This document shows positions 55,762-64,000 of a DNA stretch of 64,000 nt, piece by piece; the first letter of the stretch is position 1, and every line of letters begins with the position of its first letter. Where the stretch lies: positions 62,001 through 126,000 of the forward strand of contig NZ_LZJW01000057.1 in the NCBI RefSeq assembly GCF_001667885.1, written 5' to 3'. A model generated the notes under the pieces. The model was not told where the DNA came from. It made no database searches and saw nothing but the letters and a program-made list of their open reading frames with translations. The stretch comes from Mycobacterium scrofulaceum (lineage in GTDB: Bacteria > Actinomycetota > Actinomycetes > Mycobacteriales > Mycobacteriaceae). The position numbers and the translations under genes were made by a program.

Positions 55762-55787
55762 CTACCCGACGAATTCGGCGACCAAAC
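55762..55787 (-). promoter_or_regulatory. SigF-type promoter of the hemerythrin gene
   Basis: Minus strand GTTT-N16-GGGTAG, all nine core positions matched with an allowed 16-base spacer. The predicted start is near 55755 with a 45-base leader that carries GGAAGGA before the ATG. Confidence 0.65.
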
Positions 55788-55845
55788 GGTACGGCCGTCC
55801 ACCAGTGGGTAGTTCCTCATCAAGTCGCGAACGAGGAGAACGCTT

Positions 55846-56880
55846 GTGGCCGGAATGCGCAGTCGTGCGGCGATCATGGGCGCGCTGGTCGTGACGGCCG
55901 GCTGCGCGGCGCCGGGGGCGTCGCTGGAAAGCGCGCCCGACGTCGTGTTGTGGTCGGTCGCCGCGCCCTTGCGTGAGCCGGTGTGGTCGTATCGGACGCA
56001 CGCCCTGGTCGCGCTCACGGGCGATCAGCGGGTGGCCGAGGTGAGCGCGGGCGACCGCCCGGGTGACGCCAGGACGCGGCTGTCGGCGCCCATGGCGGCC
56101 GGGCGCAACCTGCAGATCAGCCAGCGGGACGACCGCATCGTGTTCGTGCCGCAGCCCGAGCGCGGCAGGGTCGCCGAGGTCGACCTCGAAAGCCTGCGCC
56201 AGATCGGCGATTTCGACGCCGGACCCGCCCCGGCGTATCTGTCCGAAGACGCCGGGTTGCGCACGCTGCTCGCGCTATCGGCGGACGGAACGTCGGTGAC
56301 ACCGGTGGATCAGTACGGTGACCGCAAGCTACCCACCGCGCGGATCGCCGGCGACCCGGCGGACACCATCGACGGCGCCAATCGTGGCCGCGAGATCGAT
56401 TACCACGCCTATGCGCCGTCCGGAATCCGCCATTACCAAGGATCTTCGTCGCCTCCAGCGGAGCGCGGGTCCTTGCGGATCAACGTCGCGGTCTCGGCGG
56501 GCGACGGCGCCGCGGTGACGCGCAGCTACGTGGCCGGCCACGACGACGCCACGCTGTACGCCGTGGATTCCCGCCGCGGCGGGGAGGGGCTCACGGTGCT
56601 GGCCCGCACCCGGCTGCCGGCGCCGATCCGCGCGTTGGGCACCGACGACACCAGGATCTACGCCGCCACGGACCACGAGGTGGTGGTGCTGGAGACGGCG
56701 AGCTTCACCGGCTTCCCGACGGGGACGATCCCGGTGATCCGCGCGATCGACTACCGGGCGGGGCTGCCGCCCGCGGCCCAATCCGCGTCCCTGTCGGGCA
56801 TGGCGATCGGGCCCCACCGGGTGTACCTGACCCTCGCCGACGTGCCCTACGTGGTCGGCGTCGCCAAGCCGCGCCTCTGA
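55846..56880 (+). CDS. Exported lipoprotein with beta-propeller-like repeats
   Basis: 344 residues, GTG start behind GAGGAG. Lipoprotein signal with lipobox VTAGC (Cys20). The mature part is beta-rich with repeated blade-like stretches (RIVFVPQPERGRVAEVDL, TLYAVDSRR, RIYAATDHEVVVLET), suggesting a six- or seven-bladed propeller. It is of the type found in actinobacterial surface lipoproteins of unknown function. The following PknH-type sensor gene is 53 bases away in the same direction, so the two may act together at the cell surface. Confidence 0.78.
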   Translation: MAGMRSRAAIMGALVVTAGCAAPGASLESAPDVVLWSVAAPLREPVWSYRTHALVALTGDQRVAEVSAGDRPGDARTRLSAPMAAGRNLQISQRDDRIVFVPQPERGRVAEVDLESLRQIGDFDAGPAPAYLSEDAGLRTLLALSADGTSVTPVDQYGDRKLPTARIAGDPADTIDGANRGREIDYHAYAPSGIRHYQGSSSPPAERGSLRINVAVSAGDGAAVTRSYVAGHDDATLYAVDSRRGGEGLTVLARTRLPAPIRALGTDDTRIYAATDHEVVVLETASFTGFPTGTIPVIRAIDYRAGLPPAAQSASLSGMAIGPHRVYLTLADVPYVVGVAKPRL

Positions 56881-56933
56881 CGCCCCGGCTTCGGCTACAT
56901 TTCGGGCAGGTTGGCCGGTAAGGAGGCGCTGGC

Positions 56934-57938
56934 GTGACCAACCCGCAGGACCCGTATTGGCAGAATCCGTACACCTACGACCCGCTCGGCCGGGTTCCGC
57001 CCGCGCCATCCCCGGTGGAAACGCCGCCCGTCTTCGCGCCCCCGCCCGCCGTGCCCTACCGGCCGCCGGTCAACGTGCTGGCGACGCTGTCGCTGGTGTT
57101 CGCGTTCGTGTTCGCGCCCGTCGGGGCGATCCTCGGACACGCGGGATTGGCGCAGATTCGCCGCACCGGCGAACTCGGCCGGGACCGCGCCCGGGTGGGG
57201 CTGGCGCTGTCGTACGCGTTCATGACCCTCGCCGTCGTCGCTGTCGTCGCGTGGGCCACCCTGGGCGCCGCCCCGTCGACCCAGACCGCCGAGCCCGCCC
57301 CGACAACCGGCGCGGCACCCCCGGCGCCCCCGGGTCCGGTCGCGCCCGACGACCTGGCGGCGCTGCTGCCAGGCGCCGACGCCCTGCGCAACATCACCTC
57401 CGACCAGAACCTCGAAGCCGGCCAGACGTGGGACAACCTGGGCCAGTCCAGCGCGGAGGGGGCCATCGACCGGCCGGAATGCTGGGGCAGCATCGCGCCA
57501 GGAACGCCCGACGCCTACGCCGGTGCCGGTGTCACCGGATACCGCGCGGCGGAGTTCCGCGACTCGCGCAGCTTCCTGAAATCCACCCAGGTCATCGAGG
57601 CGGTCGTGGCCTTCCACGACCCGGCCGCCGCCCGGGCGCAGCTGGCGGCGTTGCTGGCGGGATGGCGCCAATGTGGCGGCTCGACCGTGACCCTCACGCC
57701 CCGCAACGGGGAGTCGCTCACCTTTTCGGTGGGCGCACCCGCCGACGCCGGCAACGGCGTCACCACCCAGGATCTGACGCCGCGGGGAGTGCAGATCCGG
57801 TCGGCCCGCGTCATCGCGGCCAAGGCCAACGTGATCGTCGACCTGATGGTGTCCTGCAGCGGCACGACGGACAGCGGTCAGCCGCGGCTGGGCGGCCTGG
57901 GCATCGCCAACTACGTGCTGGGAAAGCTGCCTGGCTAG
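56934..57938 (+). CDS. Membrane protein with DUF4190 and PknH-type sensor domain
   Basis: 334 residues, GTG behind AAGGAGG. The Pro/Tyr-rich N-terminus (NPQDPYWQNPYTYDPLG) is followed by two helices of the DUF4190 type (LATLSLVFAFVFAPVGAILGHAGL and ALSYAFMTLAVVAVVAWAT, given in part). A Pro/Ala linker leads to an external domain from about residue 145 that resembles the C-terminal sensor domain of the kinase PknH (LPGADALRNITSDQ, ECWGSIAPGT, two or more Cys). No kinase domain is present. Probably senses something in the periplasm or binds cell-wall material. Confidence 0.82.
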   Translation: MTNPQDPYWQNPYTYDPLGRVPPAPSPVETPPVFAPPPAVPYRPPVNVLATLSLVFAFVFAPVGAILGHAGLAQIRRTGELGRDRARVGLALSYAFMTLAVVAVVAWATLGAAPSTQTAEPAPTTGAAPPAPPGPVAPDDLAALLPGADALRNITSDQNLEAGQTWDNLGQSSAEGAIDRPECWGSIAPGTPDAYAGAGVTGYRAAEFRDSRSFLKSTQVIEAVVAFHDPAAARAQLAALLAGWRQCGGSTVTLTPRNGESLTFSVGAPADAGNGVTTQDLTPRGVQIRSARVIAAKANVIVDLMVSCSGTTDSGQPRLGGLGIANYVLGKLPG

Positions 57939-57947
57939 GGTGGGCCC

Positions 57948-58916
57948 ATGAGGTATGTCGACGTCGACGGAGTGGGCCGGGTCAGCCGGATCGGCCTGGG
58001 CACCTGGCAGTTCGGGTCACGGGAGTGGGGTTACGGGGACAGCTACGCCTCCGGCGCCGCGGGTGACATCGTGCGCCGCGCCCTGGCGCTGGGGGTGACG
58101 CTGTTCGACACCGCCGAGGTTTACGGGCTGGGCAAGAGCGAGCGGATCCTCGGCGAGGCGCTCGGCGACGAGCGCGCCAACGTCGCGGTGGCCAGCAAGA
58201 TCATGCCCGTGGCGCCGTTCCCCGCCGTGGTCAAGCAGCGCGAGCGCGCCAGCGCGCGGCGGCTGGGCCTCGACCGCATCCCGCTCTACCAGATTCATCA
58301 GTCCAATCCGCTGGTCCCCGACACGGTGATCATGCCGGGCATGCGCGACTTGCTCGACGCCGGCAAGATCGGCGCGGTCGGCGTCTCCAACTATTCGCTG
58401 GCGCGGTGGCAGAAGGCCGACGCCGCGCTGGGCCGGCCGGTCGTCAGCAATCAGGTGCACTTTTCGCTGGCCCACGCCGGGCCGCTGGAGGACCTGGTGC
58501 CGTTCGCCGAGCGGGAGAACCGCGTCGTGATCGCCTACAGCCCGCTCGAGCAGGGGCTGCTGGGCGGCAAATACGGCCTGGACAACAGGCCCGGTGGCGT
58601 TCGGGCGCTCAATTCCCTGTTCGGCACCGAGAACCTGCGCCGCGTCGAGCCCCTGTTGCAGACGTTGCGCGACGTCGCGACCACCGTCGGTGCCAAGCCC
58701 GCCCAGGTCGCGCTGGCCTGGCTGATCAGTTACCCGGGCGTCGTGGCGATCCCCGGCGCGTCCAGCGTCGAGCAGCTGGAGTTCAACGTCGCCGCCGCCG
58801 ACATCGACCTGCCCCCCGACGCCCGCGAGGCGCTCACCGGGGCGGCCCGCGCCTTCCGGCCGACCTCGGCCGGGCGTTTCCTGTCCGACCTGGTCCGCGA
58901 GAAGCTGGGCCGCTAG
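57948..58916 (+). CDS. Aldo/keto reductase
   Basis: 322 residues, nine bases after the sensor gene. TIM-barrel AKR with the tetrad: Asp and Tyr in LFDTAEVYGLGKSE, Lys in VASKIMP and His in YQIHQSNP. NADPH-site stretches AYSPLEQGLLGGKYG and IPGASSVEQLEFN are typical of the YghZ/Tas-like group. It reduces an aldehyde or ketone; the natural substrate is unknown. It shares a hairpin with the convergent SDR. Confidence 0.9.
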   Translation: MRYVDVDGVGRVSRIGLGTWQFGSREWGYGDSYASGAAGDIVRRALALGVTLFDTAEVYGLGKSERILGEALGDERANVAVASKIMPVAPFPAVVKQRERASARRLGLDRIPLYQIHQSNPLVPDTVIMPGMRDLLDAGKIGAVGVSNYSLARWQKADAALGRPVVSNQVHFSLAHAGPLEDLVPFAERENRVVIAYSPLEQGLLGGKYGLDNRPGGVRALNSLFGTENLRRVEPLLQTLRDVATTVGAKPAQVALAWLISYPGVVAIPGASSVEQLEFNVAAADIDLPPDAREALTGAARAFRPTSAGRFLSDLVREKLGR

Positions 58917-58924
58917 GACCGACG

Positions 58925-58971
58925 GCGGCGACCCGCAGCGCCCGGGCTCCGCCCGCGCTCGCGATCGCCGC
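58925..58971. terminator. Bidirectional terminator-like inverted repeat
   Basis: Outer stem GCGGCGA/TCGCCGC, then imperfect inner pairing (CGC-AGCG-GGG with CCC-CGCT-GCG). It fills the 54-base space between the convergent AKR and SDR stops. Confidence 0.5.
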
Positions 58972-59750
58972 TAGGACTGCGCGGAGTCGGCGAACGCGGC
59001 GGGGCTGGCCGGCGCGCCCCGGGCCACCACCACGGGCATCGACGTCGCGGAGTTGGTCCGCAGGATGGTGTGCACCACGTCGATCAGATCCTCGACGGGC
59101 ATCAGCTTGCCGGGCATGCAGCCGCGGGAGGCCCACAGCGGGACGGCCTTCATGGCGAGGTCCATGTCCCAGCCGATGTTCATGCCCGTCGCCGCGTCCC
59201 CCTCGCCGCCGGGGCACTCGCCGACGATGAAGGTGGTGAACCCGATGTCGGGATGCTCGGCCCGCCACGCGTCCACCATCCGCTCGAGGGCGGCCTTGCT
59301 GACGCCGTACGCGCCCAGGCCCGGCCACGGCGGCCCGAAGGTGCCCGCGTCGGAGGACAGGTAGACCGCCTTGCCGGCCGAGACCGTCAAGTGCGGCAGC
59401 GCCGCGGCGGTCACCAGCGCGGCGCCGATCACGTTGGTGTCGAAGATGCGCCGCCAGGTGGCGGCGTCGGTGTCGACCATGCGGACCAGCGGGCCGACAG
59501 CCGGGGTGTAGACGATGTTGTCGATGCCGCCGAGGGCGTCGGCCGCGGAGGCGATCGCCGACCGGCACGACGCCTCGTCAGTGACGTCACACTCGATGGC
59601 GACCGCGCCCGGGCCGGCCTCCTTGGCCGCCGACTCGATGCGCTCGCGGCGCCGGGCCAGCAGCGCGACCTGATCGCCCCGCTCGGCGAGGCCGACGCCG
59701 ATGCAGCGGCCGAGCCCGCTCGAGGCGCCCACCACAACTGTCCTTGACAT
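58971..59750 (-). CDS. Short-chain dehydrogenase/reductase
   Basis: 259 residues from the ATG at 59750. NAD(P) motif VVVGASSGLGR at the start, CDVTDEASCR, catalytic Ser in VYLSSDAG and YGVSK as Tyr-x3-Lys. The substrate is unknown. Its first codons are duplicated 2 kb away (61761-61800), evidence of a local duplication. The gene follows the first diguanylate-cyclase-type gene by 76 bases on the same strand. Confidence 0.88.
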   Translation of the reverse strand: MSRTVVVGASSGLGRCIGVGLAERGDQVALLARRRERIESAAKEAGPGAVAIECDVTDEASCRSAIASAADALGGIDNIVYTPAVGPLVRMVDTDAATWRRIFDTNVIGAALVTAAALPHLTVSAGKAVYLSSDAGTFGPPWPGLGAYGVSKAALERMVDAWRAEHPDIGFTTFIVGECPGGEGDAATGMNIGWDMDLAMKAVPLWASRGCMPGKLMPVEDLIDVVHTILRTNSATSMPVVVARGAPASPAAFADSAQS

Positions 59751-59826
59751 ATGTGCCCTCTCTTGTAACGAGCTGATGCAGGCACAGCGTATCGAGCAGT
59801 CGCTCAACATGTCACCGCCGGGCGCG

Positions 59827-61635
59827 TCAAGCGTGGCGTGTCCGCCGCAACGATCGCTCGACCGAGAATCGGGTGAGGGCATTGCGGTCGGCCCGCTTCT
59901 GCTCGTACATCGCCTCGTCCGCACGGGCGGTGACCGACGAAACCGGCTCTCCGGCAACGGCGATCGTGGCGCCGATGCTCAGGGTGGTGCGAATCGTGTT
60001 GCCGCCGACGTCGATGAGTTCGCCGCTGTTGCGGCGAACTCCGTCGGCGATCTCGGCAACCTCGTCGGCACCGTGCACACCGGGCAGCACGATCAATATC
60101 TCGTCGCCTCCCACGCGTCCCACGGCGTCCTGGCTGCGCACGCTGTCGCGAATCCGTGCCGCCAGGGTGGCCAGCACGATGTCGCCGACGCCGTGCCCCC
60201 ACGTGTCGTTGATCTCTTTGAAGTGGTCGATGTCGCAGAACAAAATGCCGACGTAGGTCCCGGAAGGCTGTGGCTCTGCGAGCGCAGCCTCGAGGCGGCC
60301 CATGATCTCGGCGCGGTTTGCCAGGCCGGTCAACGTGTCGAAGTGGGCCAGCCGTTGGAGTCGCCGCTCCGTTTCGACTTGATCGTCCGCAAGCCGCAAC
60401 CATGCGATAAGACCATCGGTCCTGCCGTCGGCGTCGACATACGTTTTCGCGTGGCCGTCGACCCAGCGGTACCCGGAATCGACGGACAGCACCCGGAACC
60501 TTTGGATGAGCGTCTCACCGTCGGCGACCCGCTGCAGCGCGGATTCGACGGTTTCGCGGTCTTCGGGATGGATGCGACTGGTGAAGCCGGCATCCATCCA
60601 CCGCTGTGGCGGCCCGCCGAGCGCGGCTACCACCGACGGCGATATCCAGGCAACCTCACCGTTGCGCAGGTGGACGACGACATCTACGGCGTTGTCGGCC
60701 AGGATCCGATAGCGGTTTTCGGCGTCGACGCGCAGCTTGCTCACCAGCTCTTTTTGTAGGAGCTCTCGCTGCTCACGCTGGCTCAAGTAGAACGTGACCG
60801 CCCCGACGACGAGCGTGCCCACCACTATCGACAGGGTCCACTCCTGATGCTCGCCGTGCAGACCGAGGGCCAAAAACGTCGCTCTGGACAGCGCCACAAC
60901 AAGGGGGAAGGTGGCCACAACGCCCACCAAGCGAACCACGGAGCGCCAGTCCGGCCGGTCGAAAATCAACGAGAGGGGAGGCCGGTCGGGGCGCGCCAAC
61001 GACGCGGCCACGAGGAGCAGCAGCAGGGCCGAGGCGGTCGCCATCGCCTGACCGGTCGAGGCCGACACCCCCACCAATGCCAAAGCGTCGAACAGGTATG
61101 CCGCGACGGTGACGAACGGAATGACCGCACCGGCCGCCACGCAGAGCGGCCAGAGCAGGCGGGTACCGCGATTCAGGCGTATCAGGATCACCGTGCCGGC
61201 GACCGCCAGCAGCGACAGGGCCGTCTGCGGGCTCGGACGCCCTGGCCAGGACGCCTGCCGCATCCGCACCGCATCGCCAAACCAGGCCTCGTCCAGGCCG
61301 AACGATCGGCCGGTGGCGAACTCCGCAAGCACGACGACGGCGACGACAGCCACCGCGATAGCCAAGACTCGCCCGGCCCACACCCGGGCGCGAGAGGGCT
61401 GACCCGATTGCGCCGGCACCGCCGCCGCGAGCGCACCCAGACACAACGCCGTCCAGGGCGTCATCACCGGCCAGGTCGGATACAGCCGCGTCAGTGGATC
61501 CACGCCGGTGCTCCAGCCCACCCAGGCGACTGCGGCCGCGGTCAGGACAATCATGACGATCGCCCGAGCGAACCGGGGCAGCGCGGTTTCCAGGCGCACG
61601 CTGGAGCCCGACCGATCCACCCACACCCCCCTCAC
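59827..61635 (-). CDS. Membrane-bound PAS-GGDEF diguanylate cyclase-type protein (copy 1)
   Basis: 602 residues if started at the GTG at 61635 (GTGs nine and fifteen bases further on are alternatives). About eight membrane helices span residues 25-290. A PAS domain covers about 310-420 (YRILADNAVDVVVHLRNGEV, GYRWVDGHAKTYVDADG) and a GGDEF domain covers 430-590 (FDTLTGLANRAEIMGRL, FCDIDHFKEINDTWGHGVGD). The signature reads VGGDEI instead of GG(D/E)EF; the acidic metal-binding residues are kept, so c-di-GMP synthesis remains possible. Tandem paralogue of the next gene upstream. Confidence 0.88.
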   Translation of the reverse strand: MRGVWVDRSGSSVRLETALPRFARAIVMIVLTAAAVAWVGWSTGVDPLTRLYPTWPVMTPWTALCLGALAAAVPAQSGQPSRARVWAGRVLAIAVAVVAVVVLAEFATGRSFGLDEAWFGDAVRMRQASWPGRPSPQTALSLLAVAGTVILIRLNRGTRLLWPLCVAAGAVIPFVTVAAYLFDALALVGVSASTGQAMATASALLLLLVAASLARPDRPPLSLIFDRPDWRSVVRLVGVVATFPLVVALSRATFLALGLHGEHQEWTLSIVVGTLVVGAVTFYLSQREQRELLQKELVSKLRVDAENRYRILADNAVDVVVHLRNGEVAWISPSVVAALGGPPQRWMDAGFTSRIHPEDRETVESALQRVADGETLIQRFRVLSVDSGYRWVDGHAKTYVDADGRTDGLIAWLRLADDQVETERRLQRLAHFDTLTGLANRAEIMGRLEAALAEPQPSGTYVGILFCDIDHFKEINDTWGHGVGDIVLATLAARIRDSVRSQDAVGRVGGDEILIVLPGVHGADEVAEIADGVRRNSGELIDVGGNTIRTTLSIGATIAVAGEPVSSVTARADEAMYEQKRADRNALTRFSVERSLRRTRHA

Positions 61636-61760
61636 CCGGCGAAGACGTCTTGCGGTTACGCGGCAGAGAAATGGTTAAGCAGCAGAAGCATATTCTGCGC
61701 GAGGACGCACGCCGAGGTCATCGGATCGGCGCGCGCCGCTATTTCTCAGCCCCTCGACGG

Positions 61761-61800
61761 CGGCCGAGCCCGCTCGAGGCGTCCACCACGACTGTCCTTG
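61761..61800. repeat. Duplication scar: copy of the SDR 5' end
   Basis: Forty bases, 38 identical to 59707-59746, i.e. to codons 2-15 of the SDR gene (RTVVVGASSGLGR becomes RTVVVDASSGLGR). It stands between the two cyclase-type genes, eleven bases below the stop of copy 2. The SDR start ATG lies next to copy 1 in the same order, so a segment 'SDR start + cyclase gene' was duplicated and the extra SDR piece decayed. Confidence 0.85.
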
Positions 61801-61811
61801 TGGGCTGCTGC

Positions 61812-63563
61812 CTAATTCCGCACGACCGTGTTCCGGTCCCCCAGCTTGGCGCGGTACATGGCCTCGTCCGCGCGGGCCGTGATCGTGTCGACCGAGTCGC
61901 CGGGAAGGGCGAGCGTGGCGCCGATGCTCAGCGTCGCGGAGAACGTCTTGCCCGATGCGTGGATGGGTTCGGCGGCACGACGACGAATCTTCTCGGCGAT
62001 CCGGCCGAGTTCGTCGATGCTGCCGACGCCGGGTAACAGCACCAGGATCTCGTCGCCGCCGGTCCGGCCCACGGTGTCACCGCGCCGGACGCTGTCCTGC
62101 ACTCGGGCCGCCAGCGTCGCGAGCACCAGGTCGCCCACGCCGTGTCCCCACGTGTCGTTGAATTCCTTGAAATGGTCGACGTCGCAGAACAACACGCCCA
62201 CATACGTTCCGGCCGGCTGCGGTTCCTCCAGCGCGCAGGCGAGCCGGCCGAGGGCCTCGGCCCGATTCACCAAACCGGTCAGGGTGTCGAACCGGGCCAA
62301 CCGCTCGAGGCGCTGCTCCGCCTCGACCTGCTCGTCGATCATGCGCACCGCCGCGATCAGGCCGTCGATGTTGCCCTCGGCGTCGACGTACGGTTTCCCG
62401 TGCCCCTCCACCCAGTGGTATCCGCCGTCGGCGGAGCGCACCCGGAACCGTTGCCGGACGGATTCGCCGGTCGCGACCCTCGCAAGCGCGGCCCTGACCG
62501 TCTCAACGTCCCGCGGATGGATCTCGCGGTCCAGATCCAAACCGGTCCAGCTTTCCGGTGGCCGGCCCAACGCGGCCTCCACCGACGGCGAGATCCACGC
62601 GACCTCGCCGTCGCGCAGGTGTACGACGATGTCCACCGCGTTGTCGGCGAGGATGCGGTAGCGGGCCTCGGCCTCGGCGCGCTCCTTGCTGACCATCTCC
62701 TTTTCGATCAGGAGTCGCTGCTCGTTCTGGATGAATGCGAACATGATCACCCCGACGATCAGGGTGCCCAGCAGGATCGAGAAGGTCCAGTCCGCGGGTT
62801 CGGCAAGCCCGAGCCGCAGAAATATCGGCCGCGACACCGCGACGACGATCGGAAGCGCGGCCAGCAGACCCACCAACCGAAGCAGCGACGACCTGTCGGG
62901 CCGGGCGAGCAGCCAGGCCACCGGAAACCGGTCGGGGCGTGCCAGCGCCGTCGCCGCGGCGATCAGCAACAGCGCGAGCGCCGTCATGAGCGCCTGGCCG
63001 GTTCCGGGCGAGTAACCCACCAGCGCCAAGGCGTTGAACAGGTAGGCCCCGACCGTGACGAAGGGGATGGCCCCGCCCGCCGCCATGCACGCGGGCCAGA
63101 CCAAGCGGGTCCCGCGGTCCACCCGGGTCAGCGCCGCGGCGGCTGCCAGGAGCACGGCCGAGGTCGCCGTCTGCGGGCTCGGCCGGCCGGGCCACACCTG
63201 TCCGGAGGCGCGCACCGCGTCGCCGAACCACATCAGGTCCAGGCCGGGCACCCCGCGGGTGGCGTATTCCACGAGGGTGATCGCGGCAAGGGCACCCACG
63301 ACCACGGCCAGGCCGCGCCCGGCCCACACCCGCCCCCTCGAGGGGCGACCCGACTGCAAGAGGATGGCCGCACCGAGTGCCACCAGCCACAAACCGGTCC
63401 AGGGCATCATCTGCGGCCAGGCCCGATAGATCCGGGTCAGCGGATCGATGCCGGCCGCCCAACCCACCCACGTCAACGTCGCGAGGGTGAACACCACCAG
63501 CACGGCAATCCGCCGGCACCAGGCCACGTCGTTCAGGCACGCGTCGCAACTCGGCCTGTCCAT
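61812..63563 (-). CDS. Membrane-bound PAS-GGDEF diguanylate cyclase-type protein (copy 2)
   Basis: 583 residues from the ATG at 63563, with GGGAGGAAGGG before it. The architecture is the same as copy 1: membrane helices to about residue 270, PAS (YRILADNAVDIVVHLRDGEV), GGDEF domain (FDTLTGLVNRAEALGRL, FCDVDHFKEFNDTWGHGVGD, TGGDEILVLLPG). The N-terminus adds a Cys-containing segment (DRPSCDACLNDVAWCRR) absent in copy 1. Both copies carry GGDEI, so the variant predates the duplication. Identity between copies is high in PAS/GGDEF and lower in the membrane part. Confidence 0.88.
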   Translation of the reverse strand: MDRPSCDACLNDVAWCRRIAVLVVFTLATLTWVGWAAGIDPLTRIYRAWPQMMPWTGLWLVALGAAILLQSGRPSRGRVWAGRGLAVVVGALAAITLVEYATRGVPGLDLMWFGDAVRASGQVWPGRPSPQTATSAVLLAAAAALTRVDRGTRLVWPACMAAGGAIPFVTVGAYLFNALALVGYSPGTGQALMTALALLLIAAATALARPDRFPVAWLLARPDRSSLLRLVGLLAALPIVVAVSRPIFLRLGLAEPADWTFSILLGTLIVGVIMFAFIQNEQRLLIEKEMVSKERAEAEARYRILADNAVDIVVHLRDGEVAWISPSVEAALGRPPESWTGLDLDREIHPRDVETVRAALARVATGESVRQRFRVRSADGGYHWVEGHGKPYVDAEGNIDGLIAAVRMIDEQVEAEQRLERLARFDTLTGLVNRAEALGRLACALEEPQPAGTYVGVLFCDVDHFKEFNDTWGHGVGDLVLATLAARVQDSVRRGDTVGRTGGDEILVLLPGVGSIDELGRIAEKIRRRAAEPIHASGKTFSATLSIGATLALPGDSVDTITARADEAMYRAKLGDRNTVVRN

Positions 63564-63680
63564 CGGCGGTCCCTTCCTCCCGGGGCGGCGCAACGAACAG
63601 TGTGCGCGGGAAGGCATCCGATGCCTGAGGGCACAAAGTAACCAAAGCGTGGGCGAAAGGTCCCCGGTCACCCGGGCGGG

Positions 63681-64000
63681 TCAGCCCCCGTCAGGGGCCT
63701 GAAGCACCACGGCGGTGTGTGCGTCCACGGTGAGCGTGCCCCCGCCGGGCACCTCCTCCGCGGGCGTCTCCTCCTCCGGACCGGTGAACACCACGAGTTG
63801 CCAGGCGGCGCCGAATTCCTTTGGCGGCAAAGTGAATTCGATCGGTTCGTAGTGGGCGTTGAAGCACATCAGGAACGAGTCGTCGAGCACCCGCTGCCCC
63901 CGCGCGTCGCGATCGGGGATGCCATGCCCGTTCAGGAACACCGCGACGGACTTCGCGAATCCCGCGCCCCAGTCCTCCTCGGTCATCTCGGTGCCCTCGG
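63681..64000 (-). CDS. glgX: GlgX-type glycogen debranching enzyme, C-terminal end (cut by window edge)
   Basis: Open frame entering from the right edge and stopping at 63681; about 106 residues are visible. They match the end of the GlgX/TreX isoamylase: the late catalytic-domain stretch KSVAVFLNGHGIPDRDARGQRV, DDSFLMCFNAHYEPIEFTLP, then the C-terminal beta-sandwich ending LTVDAHTAVVLQAP. The enzyme cleaves alpha-1,6 branches of glycogen; in mycobacteria it usually heads the treX-treY-treZ trehalose genes, which would lie outside or be separated here. Confidence 0.9.
   Translation of the reverse strand, partial: EGTEMTEEDWGAGFAKSVAVFLNGHGIPDRDARGQRVLDDSFLMCFNAHYEPIEFTLPPKEFGAAWQLVVFTGPEEETPAEEVPGGGTLTVDAHTAVVLQAPDGG

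Overview
The window is a high-GC actinobacterial chromosome segment and most likely comes from a slow-growing Mycobacterium close to the M. avium complex. Two things point there. The end of the nuo operon is followed by homologues of M. tuberculosis Rv3162c-Rv3171c in conserved order (membrane protein, DUF58 protein, MoxR3, two membrane proteins, TetR, Rv3168-like kinase fold, Rv3169-like protein, AofH, Hpx-like hydrolase). The mycobacterium-specific families DUF3349, a hemophore-related secreted protein and a PknH-type sensor domain are also present. I saw no rRNA, tRNA, CRISPR array or intact insertion sequence. Family names come from recognising sequence patterns; no database search was run.

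Layout. 1-8761: end of nuoG, then nuoH-N, tightly overlapping (proton-pumping NADH dehydrogenase). 8764-12891 (minus): five-gene MoxR3/DUF58/DUF4129 operon. 12892-24236: methyltransferase, SDR/TetR pair with a clear operator, Rv3168/Rv3169 pair, flavin monooxygenase + MFS pair, and two FAD amine oxidases flanking an alpha/beta hydrolase. 24233-32053: signalling block with a STAS protein, AraC regulator, GT4-like protein, two CheB methylesterases, a CheR-PAS protein and a STAS/ATPase-type protein, with no chemoreceptor, CheA or CheW in the window. 32189-39954: small stress proteins, nucleotidyltransferase, acyl-CoA dehydrogenase/PIG-L/endonuclease run, DUF3349, CsbD, NmrA-like protein, second STAS protein, hemophore-like protein and topoisomerase IB.

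40180-52125 is the most striking region: about 12 kb of glycosyltransferases, a UDP-xylose-synthase-like epimerase, a carbamoyltransferase and an ADP-heptose-type set (GmhA, HldE, and a GmhB phosphatase fused to a GT2 glycosyltransferase) with two GT9 heptosyltransferase-family enzymes. It looks like a pathway for a heptose-containing, possibly carbamoylated glycan, of a kind best known from Gram-negative lipopolysaccharide cores. No HldD epimerase is visible.

52613-64000: TPP-dependent pyruvate-oxidase-type enzyme, UdgX-type uracil-DNA glycosylase, hemerythrin-like protein, lipoprotein, PknH-type sensor protein, aldo/keto reductase, SDR, two tandem paralogous diguanylate-cyclase-type proteins with a duplication scar between them, and the end of a GlgX-type debranching enzyme.

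A thread through the second half is a set of sites matching the mycobacterial SigF promoter (GTTT-N15/16-GGGTA and near variants). They precede the GT4-like gene, DUF3349, CsbD, the NmrA-like gene, the first GT of the heptose island, a divergent GT2/epimerase pair inside it, and the hemerythrin gene. With three STAS-domain proteins nearby, this suggests a general-stress (SigF) island that includes the sugar cluster. That is inference from sequence motifs.
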